Assembly: GCA_008360955.1 (NCBI GenBank)
Contig: LUCM01002860.1
Coordinates: 3,488 to 67,487, forward strand
Source: Fasciolopsis buskii
Lineage: Eukaryota; Platyhelminthes; Trematoda; Plagiorchiida; Fasciolidae
Direction: 5' to 3'
DNA length: 64,000 nucleotides
Both the position numbers and the translations under genes were made by a program. The notes under the pieces were generated by a model. That model searched no databases and was not told where the DNA came from. It saw only the letters and a list, made by a program, of their open reading frames with translations. Shown one piece after another: positions 1 to 13,100 of this stretch (within the stretch, counting starts at the first letter, position 1; each line of letters begins with the position of its first letter).

Positions 1-74
1 TTGTATTGTATTGTATTGTATTGTATTGTATTGTATTGTATTGTATTGTATTGTATTGTATTGTATTGTATTGT
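1..74. repeat. (TTGTA)n pentanucleotide microsatellite
   Basis: Nearly perfect tandem TTGTA units (TACAA on the other strand) run from the first base of the window, so the array probably continues beyond it. It ends at TTGTGTAGAC. A decayed array of the same pentamer lies at 60021-60175. Confidence 0.97.
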
Positions 75-343
75 GTAGACTTTTGCGTACAATAGATAAT
101 ATCGCATTTCAGTTCAAAACAGAAACAGGTAGATGCGAGTGAAAAAGATTTTTGATGTAGGTTACGATTAATAAGTGAAAAATTACGGAGGCGAACTTGG
201 ATTTGATTTATTTGTTTGAATAAATTGAGGGCTGTCCGAAATTATATCATGAGCCCTGACAGAAGCAAACAATGATCTATAGTTGAGGTGGGAACACGTA
301 GTTCCAGGGAAAATAAATCACGGTGACTGGTAATAATCCAATC

Positions 344-976
344 TTAAATGAAGTAGCCTCTGGTGGGAGAAACGAAAAGGTCAGTCAAATCAAACACAGT
401 CAGTGATAGGAGTGATGCGCGATTGAAACCACCTACAGTAATATGCAGACCATCCTCAAGAAGTGGAACAGTAAGTGCTAGAAAAGAGTCGAAAGAAGAT
501 GAGTTATTGTGTTGCGAGCGAAAAGGGGCAATGTAGAAATTCGTTCTGATTGCACTGGTATGGCGGGAAATCTTAGGATGACACTGTGTCACGAGACATT
601 CAATTCCGTTTTCAGAGTACGTAGAAATAACTTCGGGTTTGCCAGATCAGAAGGAGTTTATGTGTGTTGCCACACCGCCTCCATTCTTCTTCTTGTTCGA
701 AACCCTGTCTTGCCGATGGAGTCTGAAGCTGTCTATTGACACGGGTGAATCAGCAATATCCGGGTTCAGCCAAGATTTTTGCACGCACATGAAATGAGTG
801 TGAACATGGATCGGTGATTGAAGTGTGAGGGACAGATCCGAGATCTTCGTAAATTGAGAGCCGTTCCTGGTACTAAACAATGCCGGAATGAACTTCTTAG
901 CCCGAATGGTGCATTTGAGTTGCGGCAATGCGTAATCCCAGTCCATGTTGAGAAACAATACGGTTTTTAACAACAA
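344..976 (-). pseudogene. Decayed non-LTR retrotransposon endonuclease (EEP domain)
   Basis: A minus-strand frame resembles the apurinic-type endonuclease of CR1/jockey-like LINEs, which nicks the target DNA before reverse transcription. In order it shows CVQKSWLNPDI (family form ..ESWL or ETWL), VSIDSFRLHRQDR, KKKNGGGVATHI, then after one in-frame TGA a TVGGFN motif (family GDFN), and finally VSPTRGYF (family SPTRG). Both reading blocks lie in the same frame, separated by a single stop near 645. Two positions expected to bind metal or catalyse are changed: Glu to Lys in the ESWL motif and Asp to Gly in GDFN. No reverse transcriptase follows towards position 1. The identification rests on the order and spacing of motifs; the piece is certainly dead. 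Confidence 0.8.
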
Positions 977-3900
977 GAATTGTGACCGATTATATCGGCG
1001 AACGTAGATGATAATCGAACCAAATATCGTACAAGCATACTAACCTAGGCGTGACTGTAATATCTTGGCGGTACTTAATTCACTTTATATGTAGAGATTC
1101 TATATTTAGCCATCACCATCCTCACGGTCTCTTAGATCAAGCACACTTACCCTGAGTTTTTGTAGTTGACCTTGCGAGTCAAATCCCTAGGTGGCTTCGT
1201 TTGTCGACTTGACAACTAATGTGACTGAGCCGGTCATACCTGACGAATTGATGGGAGCTCAGTAAGCTTGTATTGCATGACCCTCACATTACCGGACAAA
1301 CAGACCTAAAAGTTCAAAAAATTGTTACCATCCGACCGCATACTAGTAGTGGAGCCCCTCATTTTGCCGATTTGCGCTCACAGTTACCTAAGCTGACCCA
1401 ACGAAACCGTGGGACCCTAACGACGTCGATATTGTAAGGCAGCGATTTGACCGTTTTCTAAGTCAGCCAATTTAGTGTTCAAGTCACTTGAGATGCAATC
1501 ACATAATTATTATAATAAGTAATTTAAAAAATGTTGAATTATCCGGTATATTTACCGCTTGAAGTAGGTCTGTGTAGAAAAAGTTTACAGGTTTTCAAGT
1601 TCGGTAAGTTTGTTTGGGCAGATCAGCGTTATACAGTTAGGCAACAGTTGCGTGACAACCACTGTCCATTTCGTGAGGATATGGGCATTAGGGCTTTTGC
1701 AGGCGGCAAACTCGTACTTCATTAAAAAATTGTGCTTTCCGGAATGTAGTTATGACAATACTAGTGTCACTAATACAGTTATCATTTCTATTGCTACTAT
1801 TACAACAGCTATTATTATTATTACTGCTATTACCGTTATTAATGGTGCTAAGAATAATAAATATTAAATTAATAGAATATAATTCCGTGGAGGGTGACAG
1901 GCATCGGGCCCCGGACAAATACGCGAACGAGAGGAACCGCAAGGTTGATTCTGCACAGGTTACATTTTCAAGGCGTGATGCTTAAAGTACATGAAGTTCT
2001 GGAGTCCATTTGGGAATATGATAGAGACCATAGTAAACATAATGGAAAGATCCCACAAGTACCTAGGTTTAAGCTACTGGGTGTAAAACAATATAGGCAG
2101 ACGATGAGTGAAGATTGGAGCATATGGGCAGCTCGAGTTAATTGATGGACTGGTTTTTTGCCAGAAAACGTCATAGGGGTTAGTTACAAAGATAATTCGA
2201 GAAGACAGAACGAGATAGAATGAAAATGAATTCAGAGGACTAAGTGAAAGACCAGTTTTTTCTGTGGATCTCACATACATTATGGAGATCGTTTTGATTG
2301 GAATGATATTGAACACGCGATCGCTACTGTCCACAGTTTGCTGCCGTAAGCTTCAGTATCTCCAGCTGGCTGACGGATGGGTCCTCTGTACTCTCACCAT
2401 GAAGGCGCGATACACCTTATTTACCTGATTTCGTGGTACATTTCTTCAATCCACGTTCGCCTGCCATCTGTTGACCTTACCAGGGCTTCTTCCAGTTGGT
2501 AGAAAAGAACTGAAACCGTCACGGTGAGATAAACAGACGTCGGCCGTACGCGGCGCGTGACCCGACCAACGAACTCTGATAAGCTCTATCCGCTCTAATA
2601 CAGTTTTTTCTAACCCTTACCGACTGCTTGATTCCTAATTGAAGCATTACTCGTAAAGTAATCCCATTCGGTCTCAACAGCGCTACGCAAACGCCGATAA
2701 GCGAAGTCCTCAAATCGACAAATTCGTACATCATGCAAACTGGCGCCTTTACAACGGAAATGAGCGCGCCAAGGCAAAAGGCACAAACGACATAGCTTGA
2801 CTCCACAAGTGTGTAGTGGGAAAAACCACTGCAATTTCGCTCGCAGCATACATTTGCATTGAGTATCAAATTAAAATGCAATCTCCGTACAAGCGATAAT
2901 TTGTGCTAACGCGTTTCAGTCAAGCCTCGTGATTTAGTCGGTTGTCTTTCCGAGATGATATTATGACTAAAGTACAAACGTCCATGCAGAGCGTGAAATT
3001 TTGCGTGTACCAATCAGTGCACGCTTTACAAACGTTTCAGTCCTGTATATGCCGTTCGAGCCTTGGAAACATGTGAGCTCACCTCTACTATTGCGTTACC
3101 ATAATGTGCCACTTAGGGATCGAGGTAAACGATACGGACAACAGTTGTTGCTTGTATCCTGTCGAACATCAGAATGAAAGCAGATGACAAAACTTGTTTA
3201 AAGTGCAATGCTCAAAACCAGTGGAATTATTGCTCCTGCCATTGTGCCTAGAATATTCACAAAATTAAACCACCAAAAGTATTATTATCATCTGTGTGAC
3301 AAAGTTAACCAAAAAGGGCGAAAGCGAAAATGTTTAGCAAACATCGTTGATCGTTTCGAACAAACTTATTAGGTAGCACAATACACCTACGCGATCGGAA
3401 GTTTGCTTAAATCATAACAACGACGTCAAACCCTGAGACGGAAGCTGCTTTTCAATGTGACTATGCCATGGTTCACCGCTCACATGTAATCAGAAGCGCA
3501 CAACAACCCCGGGCGAAGTCATTCTTACCTGAAGGTTGTCAGAGAATATTTGGAGCGATGGGCGAGAAGGCTGTCACTCTGTAATCCTGCTGTCTCCAGA
3601 TCAATAATTGCGTGTGACGGTATGTCGCAGATTTTATACTCAAATGGTGTGTTACTGTTCCGGACCAAAACAACCGCTCCAATTCATTATCACTTGTGTC
3701 GTTTGTTATGGGACACCGAAGCGCTACATTTTTATTGCTGTCTTATTCCCGCTTTTTCATCATAAGCACTTTCTAAATCCATCAATAATATTTCGGATAA
3801 CTTCGGTTGCTGTTAGTTGGCTACACACAGAGCTGACGGCATTGTGACAGTCTAGTGAAGTGCTAACATTTTGTCGAGGGATGAAACGGTATCTTCAAAC

Positions 3901-4106
3901 AAAGCGGAAACATAAAATATTGGGTGAATGTGAAATGACATAACCTGTATCGGGAGAGGGCAAAAATACAAAAATAGTGCTATATCCCACTGTCCTGTGT
4001 TCTCGGTAAAGAAAATCAGACTGTCTAGTTTGCCAAACAACAATCACTAGGATCGACAGGCGAATCCCATGTCGAACACTGGCCATGAGTACAGCGCAAA
4101 CCTTTG
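977..4106. other. No recognisable gene; one ATT-rich tract
   Basis: I see no protein family, RNA gene or repeat copy here apart from a degenerate ATT/TTA-rich tract at about 1790-1866. The open frames are short, are no longer than chance predicts at this base composition, and show no family motifs. Confidence 0.5.
1790..1866. repeat. Degenerate (ATT)n tract
   Basis: A run of TTATT/ACTATT/ATTATT-like units, interrupted by substitutions. Low-complexity DNA. Confidence 0.7.
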
Positions 4107-4405
4107 GTATTTGGACTTGAAATTGGTATACGGATTTCGAACGATCACAGTAACGAATGCATACGAATTACTAGTAGGTGCTGAATTGACTGCAACCCAA
4201 ACTACGCAACCGAACTCAACGAGAAGAGTAAGACAGAAGGGAAAATGTTTGAGTTTTATTTACAACTTATGCATTCATTTATGAAATCAGGGATATCGCC
4301 CTCGAGGTATGTTTGGATTTCACGATCGCTTGTCATCATGGTTCTCAGTGGTTGTCGGTGTGATGTTGCACCGGTCTATTTCATATGACTCTCACGTAAA
4401 CCCAC
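4107..4405 (+). repeat. Dispersed repeat family B, copy 1
   Basis: This is one of five similar segments in the window (others at 9794, 28440, 34328 and, reversed, 52540). Shared landmarks in order: GTATTTGGACTTGAAATTGG, a CAACxxGAAGAG-type block near 4220, TTTATTTACA, GGATTTCACGATCGCTTGTC and a CACGTAAAC-like end. In one frame it reads NSTRRVRQKGK, then one TGA, then RGMFGFHDRLSSWF, which lines up with the frames of the copies at 9794 and 52540. That suggests descent from a protein-coding stretch of a mobile element. I do not recognise the protein. Confidence 0.7.
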
Positions 4406-7400
4406 GACAGTTTTGCTGTTTTCATGTTTTTTTAACCTTAGTGACTTCTTGTGCGACATCCATGGTATTCGCTTATTCATTTTTCATCGACGTAATTACG
4501 TTACCACGCGCTTGGTTGAATTGTTCTGTTTGATTTTTGCTTTGAATATGCCTTCCTTTTCACTCGGAAGTTGTTCTAATGACCATAATTCCCCATCACA
4601 CGTTGTCGTTAATACTTTGAAACATATTCATTCAGTTTGATCTATTATATTTATAATTTCTTCCTAAGGCTTGCCGTAACTTGATTTTGTAGATACTGCT
4701 ATGCTTTTCATTTGCAAACTGTTCGGGACTTTAGTCTCTGTGACTCCTGAAGGCGATTCAGTGTTTTTGACGGGTATGTTGTACCGCAGACGAAACCTGC
4801 CTTGAAGTTCATCATCCGTTTGATTTGATCACAGTGCTCATCGGTGTTACTGTCTTTCTATTTTCCTGACCCAATGAACGGATCAACCAGTTTCATTTTT
4901 TCACAGTGCAATGCAGTACTGTGGAGTGCAGCTGGACACAGATCATTACAGATTGTTTATAGCTCATGTTTTCAAACATTGATGACTGGCCAAATGTTAA
5001 TGGCCGAGGATTATTGCCGCACGGCACACTGATCGTGAAACTGATTATGAGAACCTCTCACTGAATACTTTTTACGTCAGAGCATCAAACTAGTCAGGAC
5101 GTCCGGACTTTCTCTGTATTATCAAGGCGAATGCAAACTTTTTAATGGTCATTGTCGATCCCTCAATGACACCCAAGTTTTCGTCTGCATCGGGTTTGTT
5201 TCAAACAACAAAACCACATAGACTTTTAAGATTCAGATCGGCGAACTGGTCATTTTGACCAGCTTCTGTTACGAGGGTGAATTTCATTCGCATGACCGCA
5301 CAGATCCTCATTCACTTGGTCACGTGACTCAGGCACGTTTGTCCAGTTGACGCTAACTTCGGAAGCAGACATGTTTGATTCTTACTACACCGATGGACGA
5401 AAGAAAAACGAATGCTGATCACCCGACTCGATGCTTGCAAATCCACCGCAATTCTACTCGCGCAGTCTTCGCGAGCCGTTGGTTAATTATTTTGTCTTCG
5501 GAAGGCAAAAAATGTCCCTATGTCAACAGATCAACTAGTGCGGCTACAATCTAATTACTGTGGTGGGGCTTGAACAAAAATCACATCCGTGGAGTAAGCG
5601 CAATGCAGTAGACGCGCTTCAATGCTAAATATCCTCCCCAGTTGTCTAATGACCCGGAATTAATGGACAAGAATAATCACTGCGACCTGCATTTGTTCTC
5701 ATTGTTTTTTGACAAACAATGCTCTGACGCATATAACATTTTGCCGGTTGTAATGGTGCTTAATTTTCAAACCAAGATTTCCTGTTATGCATCTACCTTT
5801 TAAAGCGCGTGTAGGTGGTTTGGTAGAAGTCATTTTATGATTGTTTTATGTGGCGTAGAAGGCACTGATTTAAGCTAATTTACAAAACTGTTTCTCGAGA
5901 GCGCTTTTGTTGATAAAAAGAAGTCCAACTAAAGGATATCCAGGAACACTGACGTTGTAAAACTGCTTGATCACTGAAGCGGTTGTCAACCAGAAACAAT
6001 GAAAATATTCACAGTTTGATTTGATAATAATGTAACCCCCACCACGTGAATTTGTGCCTACATGAGGAATTTCATTATTTCATAGAATCAATCCACTAAG
6101 CAGCACACCATATCCATACGTCGCTCATAGCACAACAGTCGTTCATCCAATATAGATACTACTAGAGACCTTTCAGCAGCCGGCGTTGAACTAGTGGATA
6201 GAGTCGCGGTGTATGAACATGGAGTTGGTGGGTTCGAAACCTCCCACCGCCTGTCAACTTCCTCACTTAGTGGCCATCCGTTAACCGCGGCTCCCTTCCT
6301 GAAAAATGATGTACATTGTTATTTGATTGATAAAGGAAGTGATAAGACAGGAGATCTTCTGAAGGTAACTTTTCATCATGTTCCTTCACTCATGTAACCA
6401 GTCGACAGTCTCATTTTCACGTTACAAATAGTCACGGGAAGCGAGCAGAGAGGTGCATCGAACTAATCCAAAATGAAAGCGTAACGTTAATCTCGTGTCT
6501 TCACTACACAAATTCTATTTGTCACCATATGCTGTTTGACTATGCCTTCTTCAAATGGTCAGCCGGTCGGCAGCTCCGGCCAGATGACTCACTCACTGCG
6601 CTGGGTTTGCCGTTCACGTATTTATCTTGCCCACGTGATGGATTTCAAGCTCGTTATATCGATCCTCATGCCAGCTGCATTGAGGATAGAAAAATTCAAA
6701 TTGTTGTTTAACCATGGGACCTTGAGGAACTTGTTTTTTCTGCCACTACTTCGAAAGTCATCAGTATAGATTGATCGCGACACATGGTTAAAATGAAGCA
6801 ACAACAATTTTACCCAGTAAAAATCCCACTTTCACTCGAAAACCGTAGTTCGTTTACCATCGAGAAAACGTTCTCTTAAGTTAACTATGGTCCATAGACT
6901 CCCCGTAGTTCCTTCGACGCATTGGTTTTCGGACTATCGCGATGGTACTTTTACGTGACATGGTGTGCCGGTAACATGGACAAAATCACAGAGTTCAAGC
7001 CCTTTTAAATTTGCACCATCTGATTTGTCCGTTTATTTAAGCTCATGTGATGCTCACAAGAGTGTAGGATGTCTAGCGATCGGTCGGAACACGTCATTTA
7101 GGATAGCCGAGTCTCCGTATTACCAAGTACAAAGTATTTCGGTTTTTTAGTACGGGGGATCGATTGGGTCGATTAGTCCAAAAAGTGCATGCGAACAGCG
7201 ATGACTCCTACAGGGCCAGTGATCACACAATGATGACGCTTCGGGGTTTCGGATACTGATTTATAATTGCTGTCTTATCGGTCCTATTCAGTAGTTCCAG
7301 TATGCAACCCAGAACGCTAGCAATTCAAGAATATAAAAGCCGTTCACGAAGGAGGAATATTCCTTTCCCTTACTCATTAATCGAAAAGTGCACCTGGACT

Positions 7401-9793
7401 GAATCATGGGGTAGTCTGTTTGGAATAGCCGTCAGTGGATATCGTCCCTTATAACTGATGGCTAATAACGCCTTTATCTAGCCGTACAAATGGAGTCCGC
7501 GAAATCATCCACCTGAGAAGCAGACTACCTCGAGGTGGACCACACCACAAGTTACTATCAAGCTGTTGGCAGGGCATATGCAGGAACAAAAACGTGGTGC
7601 TAGATCATCCACATCTAGTTCAGCTGCCTACTACTGGGGCAAGGGGGACTTTATGAATGATTTTTGTATTCTGTTCTGTTCAAAATAAAACAGTTTGATT
7701 ACATAAAGACAACTGACTAGCAAGCAAAGTTTTTGATTCTAAGGGTTTGTGGACAGTGTGTGCCTTCTGCTTTACACTGTAGACTGTTTTATACACTATC
7801 TTGCTGATATTCTTCTGTTTTTGTTCTACACGGTAACTAAAACTAAAAATGCAGCCCGGAGCTCCCCCTCCCTCGATTAAGTTGAAATCAGGGTTGCGAA
7901 ATTACTGTTGCAAATTAGCCACATCTTTTGACGCAATGTGTCCGTAACAGACCGTTACTGGATGAGATTGACAGTTTTCAACTGCTTTTATGGTGAAATG
8001 AAAACAAGATACTTTTACATGCTTTCAAAGCTCTTTTCCACTTCTGTTGCTTTCTTGAGCTGTCAACTGGAATATTTATTTCCTGAATTCATGCCATTAG
8101 CTATTTTCGTCAGTTTTGACTGGATGTCTCCTCGCCACCAATATTGCCTCTTTCGTCCGAGTACTGATCTTCTCTACGCGGCCGTCAACACTAAATTTAG
8201 GGTTGGTTTGAAGAACCTTCTATCTTTTAGTCGAAACTCAGTAACGTCTCTCGCGAGTAGTCTGCACATACCAAAATATTGCTTGCATGTGCTCAAATTT
8301 GTAAATAAGAAATTTTATCTTTTTCTTGACCCTAGCAGTTCGTGACCCCGTGGCGCTATGGCAACCACCAAAATGGTAGATCAACTTTTCTTGCGCAGAA
8401 GTACCGAAAATGGAGCGGTCAAATGGCCATCAATAGGAAAAAAACAGATAATCGTTCATCATAAGGTAACAAGAAGACGCATGGACTATGAAAGATCCCA
8501 GCTTCAGACTTAGCCGGGGTGTCCATACTATTGTTGCACTCCATTTTGACTTCACTGTCAGTAAGAAATTTACATCCACTGATCATTGAAATTGTCATAT
8601 ATTTCCTACTTAATAATCCTTTCGGGGCCCATGGGTCCTTCAAGAATCTTAATGAATTCGAATGGAAAATTATCATAGCCTATTAAATTTGCTGTCCCTT
8701 GTAAGTGAATTGGCAACTTTTCTGTCCCATCAATAAGAGTAACGGGAAGTATAACGCTAGATGGTCACCGGGGTTACCCATTAATAACAGCGACAACGGA
8801 TAACAAGTCCAGGTTACATGACACACCATGAGCTCATTCTACGCTCATTGTCACGGTTAGACTGACTGGCGATACGTGTGCAGTCCCATTGGAGCCGTGA
8901 TTACGATGCGCTGCTGGGGGTAAACCCACTAGGGGAACAGGAGTTGCCGTATTAGTTTCGCTGTGTAATCAAACCGGACCACGGGTGTTCCCACAGCAGA
9001 TACAAGATGAGGTAAACCAAAAGGAGTGTGCCAGTGGGTTTCAACGGGCCATTAAAAAGCAGACCCGAATCACACTGACCCAAATGCCAATGTTTGGGCT
9101 TTCGTTCGGTTCGGTTGGTAATGTGGCAGCTACGTCCGTTATATATATGTTGCTAGGCTTAAATCATTCAGCTAAATGGAATTCGTGTTATTTAACTGGT
9201 TTATTTGCGGTCCAGAGGCTGCATCCCCGTTTCTAATGTTAGTCGCGGTGCGAATGTTGCTACTGATTATCCCCTAGTAAATAAACAATGCGATAAAGTA
9301 TCGCAACCCCATGGGTTCTTAGCCGACAAACAAGCGAATAACAAATGCATCAGTCCCTTTGCTCTAAAACGTCAACACATCTTTTCGGCACAATTCTTGT
9401 GAGATCTCGGACCAACCCATTGTCATTTGAAGTATTGCAAATCACAGTCCGTCTGCGAACGCGTCAGTGGGTTCACCAAATAACCACTCCATGTGAAAAG
9501 AGGCAAACATATTCCCTAACTTTTTAATGTCAAACAAGTCTTGTTTGGTTTACTGAACTTGTATGACCACAAACTTCAAGTAGTTTTAAGGGTAGCGAGA
9601 CCAACTAAGTCGTTATCGTGAGCTAGTTGGTAAAGAAAGCTAGCTATTGAGGGAAAGCGAATTAGAGTGGTTATTTCTATCGGAAAATTGTCAAGATAAT
9701 GTTTACCAGCGGTGTTGACTGGCCTCGTTTATTACGAACCATATGTGCAAATATCCTCCCCTAAATGACATGGCATGGTTAATCCCTTACGCT
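4406..9793. other. No recognisable gene; one old SINE
   Basis: Anonymous AT-leaning DNA. The only support I find is the tRNA-type SINE relic at 6180-6260. A 135-codon open frame at 7938-8345 has no motif and is of a length chance allows. Confidence 0.5.
6180..6260 (+). repeat. tRNA-derived SINE relic (family C)
   Basis: Has an A-box-like AACTAGTGGATAGAG and a canonical B-box GGTTCGAAACC about 40 nt later. Flanking bases align with the segment at 33715-33800 (..GTGAxCxAGTGGxTA.. and ..GGGTxxGAAxCCxCC..). It does not fold as a complete tRNA cloverleaf, so it is read as the head of an old SINE rather than a tRNA gene. Confidence 0.5.
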
Positions 9794-10115
9794 GTAGTGT
9801 TTGGACTTGTAAATAGCAGATGGAATCTGGTCAGTTACAGTAATGAATGGATACAAATCACCAACAAGTACGGATTTGGCTTCGACCCAGTTTACGCGAA
9901 TGAAGTCAACAAGAAGATCACAGCTGAACGGGAGCAAGTTCAAACTCTGTTTACAGGTGATGGAATTGGGTTATGTCCTGTCCAATCGCCTTCGTGAAAT
10001 GTCTGGATTTCACGACCACTTGTCATCAAGGTTCCCCATTGGTTGGCTGTCTACGTAGGCCAGTGTGAAGCAATACCGGACTGCTACACGTGACTTCACG
10101 TAAGCTCAACACAAC
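9794..10115 (+). repeat. Dispersed repeat family B, copy 2
   Basis: Aligns with copy 1 from GTAGTGTTTGGACTTG to the TGACTTCACGTAAGCTC end. One frame reads ..TDLASTQFTRMKSTRRSQLN.., then SNRLREMSGFHDHLSSRF without a stop, matching the frame of the reversed copy at 52540-52849 (TQLAST, NSTRR, SNRLRGMLGFH). Confidence 0.7.
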
Positions 10116-13100
10116 CTTCCCTAAAAAATCTTCATCAACTTGGCTTGCTTGCCGTACCGACTTCCAAACTGGTGCTGCAACCGGTGACGCTGACATCGAC
10201 TTTGCATCCATCTTGTTTGTTAGTAGATTGCCTGGATTCTTGGCTTTTCTCTAGTTGCCATCCGAGTCAACATTCGGGACACTCGGTTCTCTGAAGCGAA
10301 TTTGAAAAGTATCTTCCACCCTACAGGTTCTGCAGACTTGAATGAATTCAAATGATATTTTGCTGAATTGGATCAGACTGGTATAGTAACTCTCGAGATG
10401 CAGAACCCCTCCCCCCTCCAATTCGAAGAAAGTACAAAGAAATGACGCTATGAGGGTGTACGTCCAAGTTACGTCGGTGAGTAGTCGGGGTGGGGGGTTC
10501 GATGCAATGAACACTATTGTGATGCCTGCAAACGAAAAACTTCAACAGAATTGTATTCCAAATCTGTAGTCTTATAGAAATCCAGAAATGTCGTGACTGA
10601 CTATCAGGGCCTAATGACATAAGGAGTGAATCGGAAAACCGATGGGCTATGTATTGGTTTTTATTGTGAATGATATAATGTTAATAACACAGCATTGTTG
10701 GTAGATGTAATACGCCAACTACGACTACCGCGCGTAGTCTTTCTTAAGGCAAGTTTTACAATTAAATGACTGAGGGAACGTTCACATGCCAACTGATGTT
10801 TAGTTGTCTGTGTTTGTGAATGTGTTTACTTTGAACCGTGGGTCGGGTGAGAGAATAGTTGTCCTTCACTTTATGCGTCGCCGTGGTGGTGGGGTCAACT
10901 AGCGTGGTGACCTTTGGAATGTTTGTTTCTCAAAAAGTTGTCCATACCTCCGAAATCTTTGCCCCGTCGTTCCGATTGATGCATGTGGGGTGGGTGCTTA
11001 CCGCCAGAGCCTCGGCAAACTTACGTGACTGACTGTTTGAATGTGGTTCGTGACTAGGCTGTTCTAGGTAGCTCAAAGCAGTTTCTGATCCATTTTGTGT
11101 ACAACAAGAAATCAACTGACCTAAAAGATTGTCGCCAGATTCAGCTCCGCTAACTGTTCAAACATGGTTCGTTTCAGAACAAGTCCGCTATTGATCTGTT
11201 TCTTTCTCCACAGGTCTTCCGTCTATGTACAATGAGAAAGTGTTTTTGAGTTCAAATGAACGGCCTACTGATTTCTAAAGAAGCAACCGCTGTGTAGGTT
11301 TCAGTCAAAATACTTTCATAATAAGTGTCCTTAATTCATGTCGAAATCGATTTCATTGTTTCGAAATTTCGACTGAGCCCACCCAAACGATTTAAGCAGG
11401 ACGCACTTGAACGCCACCGTCAGGCTGGGCACAAGCTGGCGTCCGCGCTTGAGCCATCAGCATGGCTCATTTTCGGTTGTGGATCGGCGAGATCAAAGGA
11501 TGCATCACATGACAATATACTGACTTGTCTCAATGGCATGTTACCTGAATCATACCTATAGCTATGCCGTCTTGGCGAGCTTTGAGTGTACCTTATTGGA
11601 GGCCACGAATCTGCACCACATAGCGTCTGAACCTATCCAACTCTATTGGCCGAAAAAAGTGATCAGCCATTGGTGTGATATCGCAGATCAGTAACTCCGC
11701 GGTGCTCATATTCTGATCTCTGAACCTCACATTTCGATCGCAAACGTTTCAGATCTAGTCGAGATGGCATCGTCAGTGCTAGTACCGACTAACAAACTGA
11801 GCTATGACTAACACACATTTTAAATTCATCGATGCTGAACGGTATCTTGCTTTTAATCACTACTAATCGTATGAATTTTTAGGAAAAACGAAGTGAACAT
11901 TTGAGTATGGAAATGGGAATTTTCATTCTTTATGATCGCCTTTTCCCGGGAACCACGGTGTTCATCTGATGATGTCCTCGATTGAGAAAAGTTGTTATTC
12001 TTTATTCCATGTCACTTAATGATAGCCGGCATTGTCGGAATGTGGCCTTCAGTTGAACCATTCGGACTGCCTGAAGTCGAAGTGTTCCCTCAGTTTGCGA
12101 CCAGCGCACAGATGTAGCCATAATCGAGCGCCATTTTCTTGGCATTGATCCTATTTTGAGAAAGCATATCTACTAATCAGTGGTGGACTATGGGGAAGAA
12201 GGCCGTGTTAACAAAATGTGAGACATGCATTTTGTAGTGACTGCAAGGCGTTCCATAGTCAGCGACATCCTTACTGGGGGTCACTTCCGTGTACTGATCT
12301 CATTGCCCAAATGGCACCGCTTTAATGTTTCGTTATTTCTCTTTTATATCCAGTTTTCTTTATGAAAGAAACGACAGTGTACGTTTTTATTATACAAAAC
12401 ACTATCGCTTCCAGTTGTATGCAAATCAGTGAAATCGTAAGGACAAGCAATGCCATTGGTAATGATTTGCCAACAGGTCGACCATCCAATCGTCGGTATC
12501 TGTTTCTGTCCCCAGCGGCTATAACGCCAATGTCTTAGAACCATGCAGTCGTTCAATCAATCGTGAGACCTTAATGGGGTTTCTTCCGAGGGTCATGGAG
12601 GTTTGAAAGTGCGTTACAATTTTTGTGTTTTCGGGGCCCACAATATTCTTCATTCCCCGAGCGAGCATAGCAGGGTGACCGCACCACATGTTCATGTCGC
12701 TCACCATACGCATACAAACTCCGATTTGAAGAGACGACAACGCGAATTTCACTAAGCTTTTCTTTCTTGGTGTGTCAAGATGATTCACGATTTATATCCC
12801 TCCACGTAACTCAGTTCCATTGAACAGGCCGTGGTCGGCGATGACTAGTGTCACTACTGAAAAGTGAGTTTATGAGAGTTTGCAATACTTTACCTCGAAT
12901 TAGTTGCACGAATCACCAGCAGGTACCAAAAATTCTTCGACCACTGGATCGTGCAGCTGAAGATAGCCAAGAAACTTTCGCAGTTGAAAGTTACGTTACA
13001 ACTGGGCATTCGTGCATACGTACAGATTGTCAAAAAACTGATGGTTCCGACCGAATCTGTCAGCACGATTTAGATACATCGTGGTTGCAAAAAAGCTAAA

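Noticed and set aside
2519..2881. 120-codon open frame on minus
   Set aside because: No motifs, and an overlapping frame of similar length on the same strand argues for chance.
7938..8345. 135-codon open frame on plus
   Set aside because: No motif and no splice or family support. A few frames of this length are expected by chance in 64 kb.
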